Source: Saccharomyces uvarum
Taxonomy: Eukaryota > Ascomycota > Saccharomycetes > Saccharomycetales > Saccharomycetaceae
Direction of reading: 5' to 3'
Length of the DNA stretch: 64,000 bases
Assembly (NCBI GenBank): GCA_947243795.1
Contig: OX365936.1
Location: forward strand, 62,001-126,000
Position numbers and translations under genes: made by a program. The notes under the pieces were generated by a model that saw only the letters and a program-made list of their open reading frames with translations, was not told where the DNA came from and did not search any database. Position 1 is the first letter of the stretch, and each line of letters starts with the position of its first letter. Below are positions 1-9,382 of this stretch, in pieces.

Positions 1-2517
1 CTTATAGTACATCTTTCTAATCAGTGGATGATGTTCCTTTAATTCTTTATTTTTATTCGTGATGTATTCCATGTATGCCATATCTTCACCACCAGCAAGA
101 CCAGCCAACGAACCTTCGCCTCTGACAGCTTTTGATTTGAATCTTTTGTGACCGTTTGAGCCTCTCCCAACAGAATTGTCAGCATCATCACCGGCTTCGA
201 TACCCGCAGCTTCCTCGTTCTTTAACAAGACTTCTTGCAAAAGTTCTCTACGTTCCCTTGGCGAAGCGTATGCCAGATTCGGAATGTTTTCCATCCCATG
301 TAAATGTGTAATAACTTTAAATGCGTAACCTTGATCCACAAGGAAAGCTTGTCTTTTTGTTGAATAATACATTTCTTGAGTGTCCTTGGAAACCAGGGAA
401 TAAAAGAATGCATTGAACCCTTGATCATTACGTCTTTTGGCTCTCAGAATTCTGCCTAATCTTTGAGCTTCTTGACGACGAGACCCATAGTGCGAAGATA
501 TTTGGATTAAACATGTAGCTTCCGGTAAATCAATGGACGTATCACCCACCTTTGATAGAAAAATAGTATTGATCTGGTCATTATATTGGAAATTTTGTAA
601 AATATTCATACGTTCTTGTTGTGGCGTGGAACCATAAATAAAAGGTTTCCCCATTTTCAGAGCATACTCCTGTAAGGCATAAACATTATCGGAAAAGACA
701 ATGATCTTATCACCCCTTCTTTCATGATATTGAATTAAGAATTGACATGCTTGAAACTTGGTCGGATTCATGATATACAACAGCATTCTTTTCCTTGCAG
801 TTTCTCTCAGGTATTCTTGATAGAACTCTGCTGTCATGGGACACCAAACTTCTGCACATTGAACGTTTGCAATATGCCCTTTCTGAGACAGTTCCATCCA
901 ATTTGCTTCATAAAGTTTTGGACCAATTAAGAAATTCAAATCGCCGATTTTATCGTCTTCTCTAACCAAAGTCGCAGTCAACCCCAATTTAGCATGTGCC
1001 GCAATGGTGGAGACCACTCTACGGAACATTGCGGCAGGCACGACATGGACCTCGTCAAGAATAATGAATCCCCATTCTCTACCGGTTAAGAAATCCATAA
1101 CTTTTTGGGAGTCATGAGATCTGTTTCTTGTATTTGCTACCATTGAATAAGTGGAGACAACCAAACCGCCTTCAGTTTGAAACATTTCCTTATTGTCAGA
1201 GGTGAAAACTGCACAATTTTCAGGTTGTAAGGTACACCATTGTAAAAATTGCTGTCTCCATTGCATGACAGACACTGACGAAGTACACAGGACAATAACC
1301 GATTTTTTGATAGTACACGCTGCAGTAATACCAACCAAAGTCTTACCTGCACCACACGGCAAAACAATGATACCTGAACGAGCACGACCATTACCAAACA
1401 TTTTACTCAGTGACTTTTCTTGGTAAGGTCTGATCTGAGTTGAGGGTTTCAAATCGATATCTAAATCTGGATTTCTATGATCATTTCTGAAATCATATTC
1501 TTCCAAAACGGGATAATCGATCTCTTGACATCTCTTCTTAACGACTTCCACAGACTCATTAGCAATTTCAAAAGAATGAACTGCATCAAGGTCGTCGTCG
1601 TCGTCGTCACGCTCGTTATCACCGCCAATAACTGCACTGAACACGGCCTCCACATCGTTTGGGTTAACGTTAGCAGCGGGATTCCCGCCCGGCTGTTGGA
1701 GCTGTTGCTCTTTATCGTCTACTGGTTGTGCTTGATGGTCACTGTCTATCCTCAGGGGCCCGATCACGGAATCGTTCAATAACATTTGTAAAATATCAGC
1801 TTGGGTAGTTTCGACAAAATATCTATTATGCTTAATGACTAGTTTCACTTTACCATACGAGATAGTGGCCCCCTTGATGAAGTTAAGTATAGATTCTGCC
1901 ACGGGTACTTTGGACAACCTATCCAGGACGGAGAGGATATCGTCTGTTTCCAGCCCCACAGAAACGGCTGCGTACAAAGAATATGCTGTGATCTTGTATT
2001 CGTGAATATGAGAGGGCCTACTTATGGGTTCTGCAATGGTGACCAAAAAGTCTTGGGCTTGTTCAGCCAAAGGAGAGAAACTTTCCAAAATGATTCTACC
2101 GTCACTTGGCGAGATCCAAAGGGGCCTTGAAGCGTGATCCGGCCTTAACCGCAGATAACTAAAATCATGGCTTCTAAACATCCCTGAAACGGAATCTGGA
2201 ACGAAATCCGCTGGTATATCGCTATTATTGTCGTGCAAGAGCGCTTTATCCTTAGCGTCCATTTGATTCATAGAAGAATCCGTTGCGGTATGCCTGCTAC
2301 TCTTGGTCTTCTTTCGTATTTTCTTCAGCCCTGTTACCATAGCACCAGTGTCCCGTTCCTCGCCAACTGCATTAGGCGTTTCCTTGCCATCGTCATAGTT
2401 TTCGTCGTTCTCTACATCAGTAGCTGGAGAATCCTCATCTGATGAGAAAAAGGCCCCCCCCATATCCGGGAAGATCTTACCGTTGCTCTTGGTCTTGCAG
2501 CCTTCGACGTCCGTCAT
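1..2517 (-). CDS. SSL2: TFIIH 3'-5' DNA helicase/translocase, XPB homologue (3' end cut off)
   Basis: SSL2/RAD25 is the XPB subunit of TFIIH. It opens promoter DNA for RNA polymerase II and acts in nucleotide excision repair in the nucleus. The reverse strand reads without a stop from ATG at 2517 to the window edge, 839 codons. The family protein in S. cerevisiae is 843 residues, so only about four residues and the stop are missing. I see the Walker A loop PCGAGKT with its lysine at residue 392, the DEVH box starting near 488, an acidic Ser-rich N-terminus and a basic C-terminus ending in KMYYK. It is divergent with CCT2, with 261 bp between the two start codons and no strong motif recognised there. 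Identification is by near-complete match to the yeast protein I remember. It is partial only because the window begins here. Confidence 0.97.
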   Translation of the reverse strand, partial: MTDVEGCKTKSNGKIFPDMGGAFFSSDEDSPATDVENDENYDDGKETPNAVGEERDTGAMVTGLKKIRKKTKSSRHTATDSSMNQMDAKDKALLHDNNSDIPADFVPDSVSGMFRSHDFSYLRLRPDHASRPLWISPSDGRIILESFSPLAEQAQDFLVTIAEPISRPSHIHEYKITAYSLYAAVSVGLETDDILSVLDRLSKVPVAESILNFIKGATISYGKVKLVIKHNRYFVETTQADILQMLLNDSVIGPLRIDSDHQAQPVDDKEQQLQQPGGNPAANVNPNDVEAVFSAVIGGDNERDDDDDDLDAVHSFEIANESVEVVKKRCQEIDYPVLEEYDFRNDHRNPDLDIDLKPSTQIRPYQEKSLSKMFGNGRARSGIIVLPCGAGKTLVGITAACTIKKSVIVLCTSSVSVMQWRQQFLQWCTLQPENCAVFTSDNKEMFQTEGGLVVSTYSMVANTRNRSHDSQKVMDFLTGREWGFIILDEVHVVPAAMFRRVVSTIAAHAKLGLTATLVREDDKIGDLNFLIGPKLYEANWMELSQKGHIANVQCAEVWCPMTAEFYQEYLRETARKRMLLYIMNPTKFQACQFLIQYHERRGDKIIVFSDNVYALQEYALKMGKPFIYGSTPQQERMNILQNFQYNDQINTIFLSKVGDTSIDLPEATCLIQISSHYGSRRQEAQRLGRILRAKRRNDQGFNAFFYSLVSKDTQEMYYSTKRQAFLVDQGYAFKVITHLHGMENIPNLAYASPRERRELLQEVLLKNEEAAGIEAGDDADNSVGRGSNGHKRFKSKAVRGEGSLAGLAGGEDMAYMEYITNKNKELKEHHPLIRKMYYK

Positions 2518-2778
2518 GGTTTCTCTGTTGCTAATTGGGTTGCTGACAGATACTGCTTCTGCATTATCGCAGAGAGACCCTTTACAAGTCAAACTATCCT
2601 TACTAATTAATGACCTTTCTCCTTTATACTTCTCAAAAAAAACCTTCGTTGCTAGCGATCTGAAATTTTTTTTCACGGTGGCAACTTAAAAGAGAAGAGA
2701 AGAGTAGTAAGAAAGTAACAGTAAAGTGGTGATTAGTTAGACAATAAAAGAGATTGAATTAAGCTCAGAAAGTCCAAG

Positions 2779-4362
2779 ATGAGTGTACAGATATTTGGAG
2801 ATCAAGTGACAGAAGAAAGAGCAGAAAACGCTCGTTTGTCCGCTTTCGTGGGAGCCATTGCCGTGGGTGATTTAGTGAAAAGCACATTGGGTCCTAAGGG
2901 GATGGACAAATTGTTGCAGAGTGCATCGAGCAACACTTGCATGGTGACAAACGATGGTGCAACGATCCTGAAGTCAATTCCGTTGGACAACCCTGCCGCT
3001 AAAGTGCTGGTGAACATCAGTAAAGTGCAAGACGACGAGGTTGGGGACGGTACCACCAGTGTCACCGTGTTGAGTGCAGAGTTGCTTAGAGAGGCAGAGA
3101 AGTTGATTGATCAGTCTAAGATCCACCCTCAGACCATCATTGAAGGTTACAGATTAGCCTCGGCGGCTGCGTTGGACGCTTTGACGAAAGCAGCCGTGGA
3201 CAACTCCCAAGATAAGACCAAGTTCCGTGAGGATTTGGTCCATATTGCCAAGACTACGCTATCCTCCAAGATCCTGTCTCAAGACAAGGACCATTTTGCC
3301 GAGTTGGCCACCACTGCGATCTTGAGATTGAAAGGGTCTACCAATCTAGAACACATCCAGATCATCAAAATTCTTGGTGGGAAACTATCGGACTCTTTTC
3401 TTGACGAAGGTTTCATTCTCGCCAAGAAGTTTGGTAACAATCAACCAAAGAGAATCGAGAACGCCAAGATTCTAATTGCTAATACTACTTTGGACACAGA
3501 CAAAGTCAAAATTTTCGGGACAAAGTTTAAAGTTGACTCCACTGCCAAATTGGCAGAACTAGAAAAGGCGGAACGTGAAAAAATGAAGAGCAAAATTGCC
3601 AAGATCTCCAAGTTCGGTATCAACACTTTTATCAACAGACAGCTAATTTACGACTACCCAGAGCAGCTGTTTACAGATTTGGGTATAAACTCCATCGAAC
3701 ATGCGGATTTCGAAGGTGTCGAAAGACTAGCCCTAGTCACGGGTGGTGAAGTGGTGTCCACGTTTGACGAGCCAACCAAGTGCAAATTAGGGGAATGTGA
3801 CGTGATCGAGGAGATCATACTTGGCGAACAGCCATTCTTGAAGTTCAGTGGCTGCAAAGCAGGCGAGGCCTGTACCATCGTTTTAAGAGGTGCCACCGAG
3901 CAGATGCTGGACGAAGCTGAGAGATCCTTACACGACGCATTGTCCGTGCTGTCCCAGACCACTAAGGAAACAAGAACAGTTTTAGGTGGCGGTTGCGCCG
4001 AGATGGTCATGTCCAAGGCCGTGGACACGCAAGCGCAAAACATCGACGGAAAGAAGTCCCTTGCTGTGGACGCCTTTGCCCGCGCCTTAAGACAGCTGCC
4101 AACTATCTTGGCAGACAACGCCGGGTTCGACAGCAGCGAGCTCGTGTCCAAGTTAAGATCCTCCATATACAACGGTATCTCTACCTCCGGCCTGGACCTC
4201 AACAACGGGACCATCGCCGACATGAGAGAACTAGGTATCGTCGAGAGTTACAAGCTGAAGCGAGCAGTCGTGAGTTCAGCATCCGAAGCCGCTGAGGTTC
4301 TACTAAGAGTGGACAACATCATCCGTGCCAGACCAAGAACCGCCAATAGACAACATATGTAA
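2779..4362 (+). CDS. CCT2: TRiC/CCT chaperonin beta subunit
   Basis: This is the beta subunit of the cytosolic chaperonin TRiC, an ATP-driven double ring that folds actin, tubulin and WD-repeat proteins. The protein has 527 residues, the length I recall for yeast CCT2. Group II chaperonin signatures are present: TLGPKGMDK at 36-44, TNDGATIL at 57-64 and [10 protein letters not shown] at 85-94 (nucleotide pocket, with the catalytic Asp nearby). A Gly-rich LGGGCAEM stretch lies in the C-terminal equatorial domain. The first in-frame ATG is used. Codons are strongly biased toward those common in yeast, fitting an abundant protein. It is divergent from SSL2 and tandem with AXL2 downstream. Confidence 0.98.
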   Translation: MSVQIFGDQVTEERAENARLSAFVGAIAVGDLVKSTLGPKGMDKLLQSASSNTCMVTNDGATILKSIPLDNPAAKVLVNISKVQDDEVGDGTTSVTVLSAELLREAEKLIDQSKIHPQTIIEGYRLASAAALDALTKAAVDNSQDKTKFREDLVHIAKTTLSSKILSQDKDHFAELATTAILRLKGSTNLEHIQIIKILGGKLSDSFLDEGFILAKKFGNNQPKRIENAKILIANTTLDTDKVKIFGTKFKVDSTAKLAELEKAEREKMKSKIAKISKFGINTFINRQLIYDYPEQLFTDLGINSIEHADFEGVERLALVTGGEVVSTFDEPTKCKLGECDVIEEIILGEQPFLKFSGCKAGEACTIVLRGATEQMLDEAERSLHDALSVLSQTTKETRTVLGGGCAEMVMSKAVDTQAQNIDGKKSLAVDAFARALRQLPTILADNAGFDSSELVSKLRSSIYNGISTSGLDLNNGTIADMRELGIVESYKLKRAVVSSASEAAEVLLRVDNIIRARPRTANRQHM

Positions 4363-4447
4363 CATACTTAGGATATATCTCGATAAAACAAATCACCTAC
4401 CATTAAAATTAGAAACACGACGCAAAAAAAATTAAAATAGCAGAAAA

Positions 4448-4464
4448 CGCGAAAAATGACGCGT
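4448..4464. promoter_or_regulatory. SCB and MCB cell-cycle boxes upstream of AXL2
   Basis: CGCGAAA (SBF-type SCB core) lies at 4448-4454 and ACGCGT (MBF-type MCB) at 4459-4464, side by side and about 360 bp before the AXL2 start. A further TTCGCGT lies near 4483. AXL2 (BUD10) is known to be transcribed in late G1, so these are the likely SBF/MBF sites. The rest of the 4363-4822 gap shows only a CACGTG at 4795-4800 and AT-rich leader sequence. Confidence 0.6.
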
Positions 4465-4822
4465 CGCTGAACTTTTGGCAATTCGCGTCACAACTTATCT
4501 TTTCCTATTCTAGTAGTGCTCGAGCCCTGTGTCGAGAATGTAATAATACCCATCGACAGACGTGGTCTAGGATTAGACATCCGTCTCCACAACCTTAGAG
4601 CTCCCTGTCGAGCAGTCCGCTTACTTTGTCGAGTTAATTGCAACTTCTTGAACTTGAAAACTTCTTCTCTTTCTTCTGCAATCTCTCTTTCTTCCTGAGG
4701 AGCAGTAACCACAACCGCAACTACAAGAGTAGAATAGCTGCTTGACAGAAAATACTATACGTTCTCGAAATAACAAATTTCAGGCTCTAACATACACGTG
4801 AATTAAGGAGGACATACAAATT

Positions 4823-7285
4823 ATGGTACAGCTTCAGTTTTCGTTATTGTTGGTACCTATTATATCGCTACTCCATCTGGTGGTGGCCACGCCCTACGAG
4901 GCATATCCTATCGGGAAGCAGTACCCCCCAGTGGCAAGGCTCAACGATTCATTCACATTCCAGATCTCCAACGATACCTACAAATCTTCCACGGACAAAA
5001 CAGCCCAAATTACATACGATTGCTACGACCTGCCGGACTGGCTCTCGTTCGACGCCGGTTCAAGAACCTTTTCAGGCGAGCCTTCCTCCAACTTACTATC
5101 TGACGCTAACACTACACTATTCTTCGATGTGGTCCTTGAAGGTACGGATCCTACTGATAGCACGTCTTTGAACAACACGTACCAGTTCGTTGTCACGAAC
5201 CGTCCAACCATCTCTTTGTCGTCGGATTTCAACCTGTTGGCGTTGCTAAAAAACTATGGTTACACTAATGGTAAAAATGCGTTGAAACTTTCTCCTAATG
5301 AGGTCTTCAATGTAACTTTTGACCGTTCGATGTTCACTAACGAGAAGTCTATCGTGTCATACTACGGGCGCTCTGAATTGTATAATGCGCCTTTACCCAA
5401 TTGGTTGTTCTTCGACTCCGATGAGTTGAAGTTCACTGGGACTGCACCGGTAATCAATTCAGAAATTGCGCCAGAGACAAGTTACGATTTTGTCATTATT
5501 GCCACAGATATCGAAGGATTCTCCGCCGTTGAAGTGACGTTTGAGTTGGTTATTGGTGCGCATCAATTGACTACCTCCATCCAAAATAGCTTAATTATCA
5601 ACGTCACGGATACTGGAAACGTCTCCTACAATTTACCTTTAAGTTATGTGTATCTCAATGACGATCCAATCGCTTCCGACAAAGTGGGTTCTATAAACCT
5701 GCTCGATGCCCCGGATTGGGTTTCATTAGATAATACCACCATTTCTGGTTCTGTTCCAAGTGATATGCTCGGTAAAAACTCCAACCCTGCCAACTTTTCT
5801 GTATCCATTTACGATACTTACGGTGATGTGGTTTATTTCAATTTTGAAGTGGTCTCCACAACAGACTTATTTGCTATCACTTCTTTGCCCAATGTCAATG
5901 CCACAAGAGGAGAATGGTTTAGCTACTATTTTCTGCCTTCTCAGTTTACAGACTATTCGAATACAAAAGTATCGCTGGAGTTCACTAATTCAAGTCAAGA
6001 CTATGATTGGCTAAACTTCCACTCTTCTAACTTAACCTTGATGGGTCAAGTACCCAAAAATTTTGAAAAGCTTTCACTGGCCTTGATGGCAAATCAAAGC
6101 TCTCACTCTCAAGAGCTAGATTTCAACATTGTTGGCATGGATTCGAAAACAACTCACTCGAACCATAGCTCGAATGCTACATCTACAAGAAGCTCTCATA
6201 GCTCTACTTCAACGAGTTCTTACACAACCTCTACACAGACCCAAACTAATTCCGCCTCCATCACAGCCACTTCATCCTCAGCAGTGGTACCCACAGCTAA
6301 CAAAAAATCCTCTCACAGCAAAAAAACAGTGGCCATCGTATGCGGTGTAGTCATTCCTCTGGGTATTATTCTCATTGCCATCATATTGTTCCTAGTCTTC
6401 TGGAGACGTAGAAAGGAGAGTTCTGACGATGAAAAATCACCAAATGCTATCAGCGGGCCTGATTTAGATAATGCGGCAAATAAGCCCAACCAAGGAAATG
6501 CCACGTCTTTGGATAACCCATTCGATGATGATGCATCCTCATATGACGACACTTCAATAGCAAGGAGATTGGCTGCCTTGAACACTTTAAAGTTGGACAA
6601 TCATTCCACATCTGAATCAGACATCTCCAGCATCGATGAAAAGAGAGATTCTTCATCAGTTATAGACATTTACAATGACGCATTTCAGTCCCAAAGTCAA
6701 GAGGAACTACTTGTAAAATCACCAGCACAGCCTGCAGCAAGCCCGTTCTTTGACCCACAGAATAGATCTTCTTCGGTTTACATGGACAGTGAGCCGGCCG
6801 TAAATAAATCCTGGAGATATACGGGCGACTTACCAGCAGTTTCTGACAATGTCAGAGACAGCTATGGCTCACAACAAACGGTGGATACAGAGAAACTATT
6901 TGATTTAGATGTGCCGCCACAACAAAAACAGAACAGCGCATTAAGAGATGTCACTATGTCCTCATTAGACCCATGGAACGGTGATATTAATAATTCCTCG
7001 GTAAATAATACAAAGACACCAACACCGAAGAACAGAACAACGAATGGTAACCTTCACTTGCCAGATTCTCGCTCTGTAACAAATAGAAGAACACCAACAT
7101 CAATGTCAACCTCTTCGTCTGATGATTTTGTTCCAGTCAAAGACGGCAAGACTTTCTGCTGGGTTCACAGTACAGAACCAGACAGAAGACCAAGTAAGAA
7201 AAGACTAGTGGATCTTTCAAACAAAAGTAATGTCAATGTTGGTCAAGTTAAGGACATTGAGGGACGCGTCCCAGAAATGCTATGA
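4823..7285 (+). CDS. AXL2: Axial bud-site landmark, type I plasma-membrane glycoprotein
   Basis: Axl2/Bud10 marks the bud neck so that haploid cells bud axially. It works with Bud3, Bud4 and septins and feeds into Bud5/Rsr1 and Cdc42. The protein has 820 residues (about 823 in S. cerevisiae). There is an N-terminal signal peptide (residues 1 to about 22). The ectodomain has repeated cadherin/dystroglycan-like modules with a recurring DWLSFD/PNWLFF type motif and many N-glycosylation sequons. A Ser/Thr-rich stalk lies near 450-500, and a single membrane segment at about 503-526 is followed by WRRRK as stop-transfer. The cytoplasmic tail of about 290 residues is Ser/Asp-rich. G1 boxes lie upstream. 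It converges with REV7, stop to stop 165 bp. Confidence 0.97.
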   Translation: MVQLQFSLLLVPIISLLHLVVATPYEAYPIGKQYPPVARLNDSFTFQISNDTYKSSTDKTAQITYDCYDLPDWLSFDAGSRTFSGEPSSNLLSDANTTLFFDVVLEGTDPTDSTSLNNTYQFVVTNRPTISLSSDFNLLALLKNYGYTNGKNALKLSPNEVFNVTFDRSMFTNEKSIVSYYGRSELYNAPLPNWLFFDSDELKFTGTAPVINSEIAPETSYDFVIIATDIEGFSAVEVTFELVIGAHQLTTSIQNSLIINVTDTGNVSYNLPLSYVYLNDDPIASDKVGSINLLDAPDWVSLDNTTISGSVPSDMLGKNSNPANFSVSIYDTYGDVVYFNFEVVSTTDLFAITSLPNVNATRGEWFSYYFLPSQFTDYSNTKVSLEFTNSSQDYDWLNFHSSNLTLMGQVPKNFEKLSLALMANQSSHSQELDFNIVGMDSKTTHSNHSSNATSTRSSHSSTSTSSYTTSTQTQTNSASITATSSSAVVPTANKKSSHSKKTVAIVCGVVIPLGIILIAIILFLVFWRRRKESSDDEKSPNAISGPDLDNAANKPNQGNATSLDNPFDDDASSYDDTSIARRLAALNTLKLDNHSTSESDISSIDEKRDSSSVIDIYNDAFQSQSQEELLVKSPAQPAASPFFDPQNRSSSVYMDSEPAVNKSWRYTGDLPAVSDNVRDSYGSQQTVDTEKLFDLDVPPQQKQNSALRDVTMSSLDPWNGDINNSSVNNTKTPTPKNRTTNGNLHLPDSRSVTNRRTPTSMSTSSSDDFVPVKDGKTFCWVHSTEPDRRPSKKRLVDLSNKSNVNVGQVKDIEGRVPEML

Positions 7286-7450
7286 CTGCAGTAGCAGAAA
7301 CGAATAATAAACATTTTTTTATCTTATTTTCATTTTATTCTTTTAGCACTTTAAAGATGGTGGACAGATACGTATGCCATATATCTTATTTAGTTTTTTT
7401 ATTTAGAGACATTTAATTTTAATCTTATCCTTTGAACTTTACTTTTGAAT

Positions 7451-8197
7451 TTACGACATGGACCCAAAAATACTTTCGCCTTCTTCGTATTGTGAATACA
7501 CTCCATCTAGAATTTTATCATTACCACTGCAGATTAATTTTTCACTGAACTGATGAATGATCAAGGGTCCCACATCACAACCGACTAAAGAGAATAATTT
7601 TAATTTAGGGTGTTGAAAAGCACTAATATCTTCATCAGGTAAGTTTGCGTCCTCCTGGCATTTGACCCAATTAGAATCTCTTTCGACTTCTAGTTTTTCT
7701 TCTAAATTATCAATATTTTTTCTTGTGTCTAACTTATGTCCCAATTCCAATTCTACGGCATTAATAGCCACTTCAAATGTTACTGAATCATCGTTTATTT
7801 TAGGCAATTTTTCCAAATGTAAAATCAGACTGTTTAAAGAAGACCTATATTCATCAAATACTTCAGTTTCCGTAATGACCTGGTCAATTTTATTCACATG
7901 TTGAAGTTCACCAAAATCTAAGACATACTTTTCAATGCATAAATCGTTTTGCTTATTGATGATGCAAACAGAAAACCTATATATGTGTGTCAGTTTAGAG
8001 AGGGTGTCCAGTATAAGCTCTTCGATGTAATCAATTAATGCAGGATGTCTATTTATTGGGATGTACTGCGGCAAGTTGAATGACTGAAATGTAGTAAAAT
8101 CGAATGACTGGGGTGGATACACGTTTCTATAAAATAGAATCAAGTTGATATAACATTTCAAGTATACCTTCAACCACTTCTCTACCCATTTATTCAT
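7451..8197 (-). CDS. REV7: DNA polymerase zeta accessory subunit (HORMA protein)
   Basis: Rev7 binds the catalytic subunit Rev3 (with Pol31 and Pol32) to form polymerase zeta, which extends from mismatches and lesions in error-prone bypass. I place the start at the ATG at 8195-8197, giving 248 residues (245 in S. cerevisiae). The open frame continues 28 codons further upstream but without any ATG. The N-terminus MNKWVEKWLKVYLKCYINLI, the YFRNVYPPQ-like segment and the C-terminal YSQYEEGESIFG tail match yeast Rev7. The whole chain corresponds to one HORMA domain, whose C-terminal safety belt wraps around the partner peptide. It lies tandem and downstream of TPM2. Confidence 0.95.
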   Translation of the reverse strand: MNKWVEKWLKVYLKCYINLILFYRNVYPPQSFDFTTFQSFNLPQYIPINRHPALIDYIEELILDTLSKLTHIYRFSVCIINKQNDLCIEKYVLDFGELQHVNKIDQVITETEVFDEYRSSLNSLILHLEKLPKINDDSVTFEVAINAVELELGHKLDTRKNIDNLEEKLEVERDSNWVKCQEDANLPDEDISAFQHPKLKLFSLVGCDVGPLIIHQFSEKLICSGNDKILDGVYSQYEEGESIFGSMS

Positions 8198-8656
8198 GAA
8201 ACCTTTTCCACAGTTATTTTTTTTTTTTTCCCAAATCTTAATTGTCACAAAATGGAAATATAAGTATGTTCTTTTTAACAATTTTGAAATGAAAAAAATA
8301 GAGGTTGAACAGTGACAGTTTGGGGCTATGGGGTCAAAAATAAACCGCTAACAGGCATATATGCGTGTGTATTTGCTCGCTTAGTTATGTTTCTACGTAC
8401 TTTTGGTTTTTAGCAAGGAAAGAAAATACATATTTTTTATGAAGAGTGAAAGCATAATTAAAAGTTAGAATAAAAATGGTGGAAATAAAGAGATGCCCAA
8501 TTCATCTTCTTTCCAAGAAGCACCCAATGATAATGACTAAAATAAAAAGTATTTGCCATCTGTCGGCAAAATATGTGGGGTAAGCAACAAGAAATCCATT
8601 TCCTTTATTGCCTTCGTCGTGCAAAGCGTTTACAATTTTAGTCTTATCAATGGGAA
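8198..8656. other. Intergenic: TPM2 3' side and REV7 promoter
   Basis: About 460 bp of AT-rich DNA between the TPM2 stop and the REV7 start. It must hold the TPM2 3' end and the REV7 promoter. Poly-A and poly-T runs are present, but I recognise no specific factor site, RNA gene or small ORF. Confidence 0.6.
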
Positions 8657-9142
8657 TCATAAATTTTCCAAAGAATTAGCAATCTCGTCCAATTCCTTCT
8701 TGGCTTCTTCGTATTTGCTTTGAAATTGTTCACATTTCTTTTCCCATTCGTCTCTCTCTTCCTCCAAAGCGACGATCTTTCTACCCATTTGCTCAGAGTT
8801 CAAATCAGCTTCTTTCAATTTATCCATAGCTTCTTTCAATTTGGTTTCACTGTCTTCTAGTTGTTGTTCTAGGTCTTGATTCTTCTTGGTGTAGTTTTCA
8901 TTATTAGACCTTAAATTATTTGAGTCTTCAGCTAATTGTTTAGTATCTGCCAATTGATGCTCTAATTTTTCTACTTCATCATCGAATTGTTCGTTCTTAG
9001 CAGATAATGCTTTGATCTCGTTTTCTTTTTCAGTATTAGATTGCTCTAATTCTTTGACTTGTTCTCTTAGCCCTTCATATTTCTCCTGCCACGATTCTGA
9101 TTCTAGTTTTAAGCTGTTCAATTTCTCCTTGATCTTTTCCAT
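8657..9142 (-). CDS. TPM2: Tropomyosin, minor isoform
   Basis: Tpm2 lines formin-made actin filaments in cables and the cytokinetic ring and influences retrograde cable flow and myosin access. The protein has 161 residues, exactly the length of the yeast minor isoform (Tpm1 is 199). It is almost entirely heptad-repeat coiled coil, rich in Glu, Lys, Leu and Gln, starting MEKIKEKLNSLKLESESWQ and ending IANSLENL, the end-to-end overlap region. No intron is present, as is usual in yeast tropomyosins. The next gene upstream on the same strand is TMA108, 240 bp away. Confidence 0.96.
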   Translation of the reverse strand: MEKIKEKLNSLKLESESWQEKYEGLREQVKELEQSNTEKENEIKALSAKNEQFDDEVEKLEHQLADTKQLAEDSNNLRSNNENYTKKNQDLEQQLEDSETKLKEAMDKLKEADLNSEQMGRKIVALEEERDEWEKKCEQFQSKYEEAKKELDEIANSLENL

Positions 9143-9382
9143 TTTTTCCGATTCTGATTACAATTACTATCTCAAACCTTTATAACATAAAGGAAACTTA
9201 TCAGATTAACATTCCTGGTGTATACCTATTTTATATAGCCTATTGTTGTTGAAACCCGTAAGTTTATTCCGTGGCGCGTGACTATAATAAGTCAAACGAG
9301 CTTCAAGATAATGTCAGTTCTATGTCAAAGAAAACTGTTAAATCTATGTATATTTTATTTACTAACGTATTTCAGAAATTAA

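Noticed and set aside
4488-4712. A reverse-strand open frame in the AXL2 promoter
   Set aside because: It overlaps the G1 control boxes, has no domain and resembles a chance frame. A dubious ORF is known in about this place in S. cerevisiae.
8657-9142. TPM2 as the major tropomyosin TPM1
   Set aside because: The length is 161 residues, not 199, and the neighbours REV7 and TMA108 fix it as TPM2.
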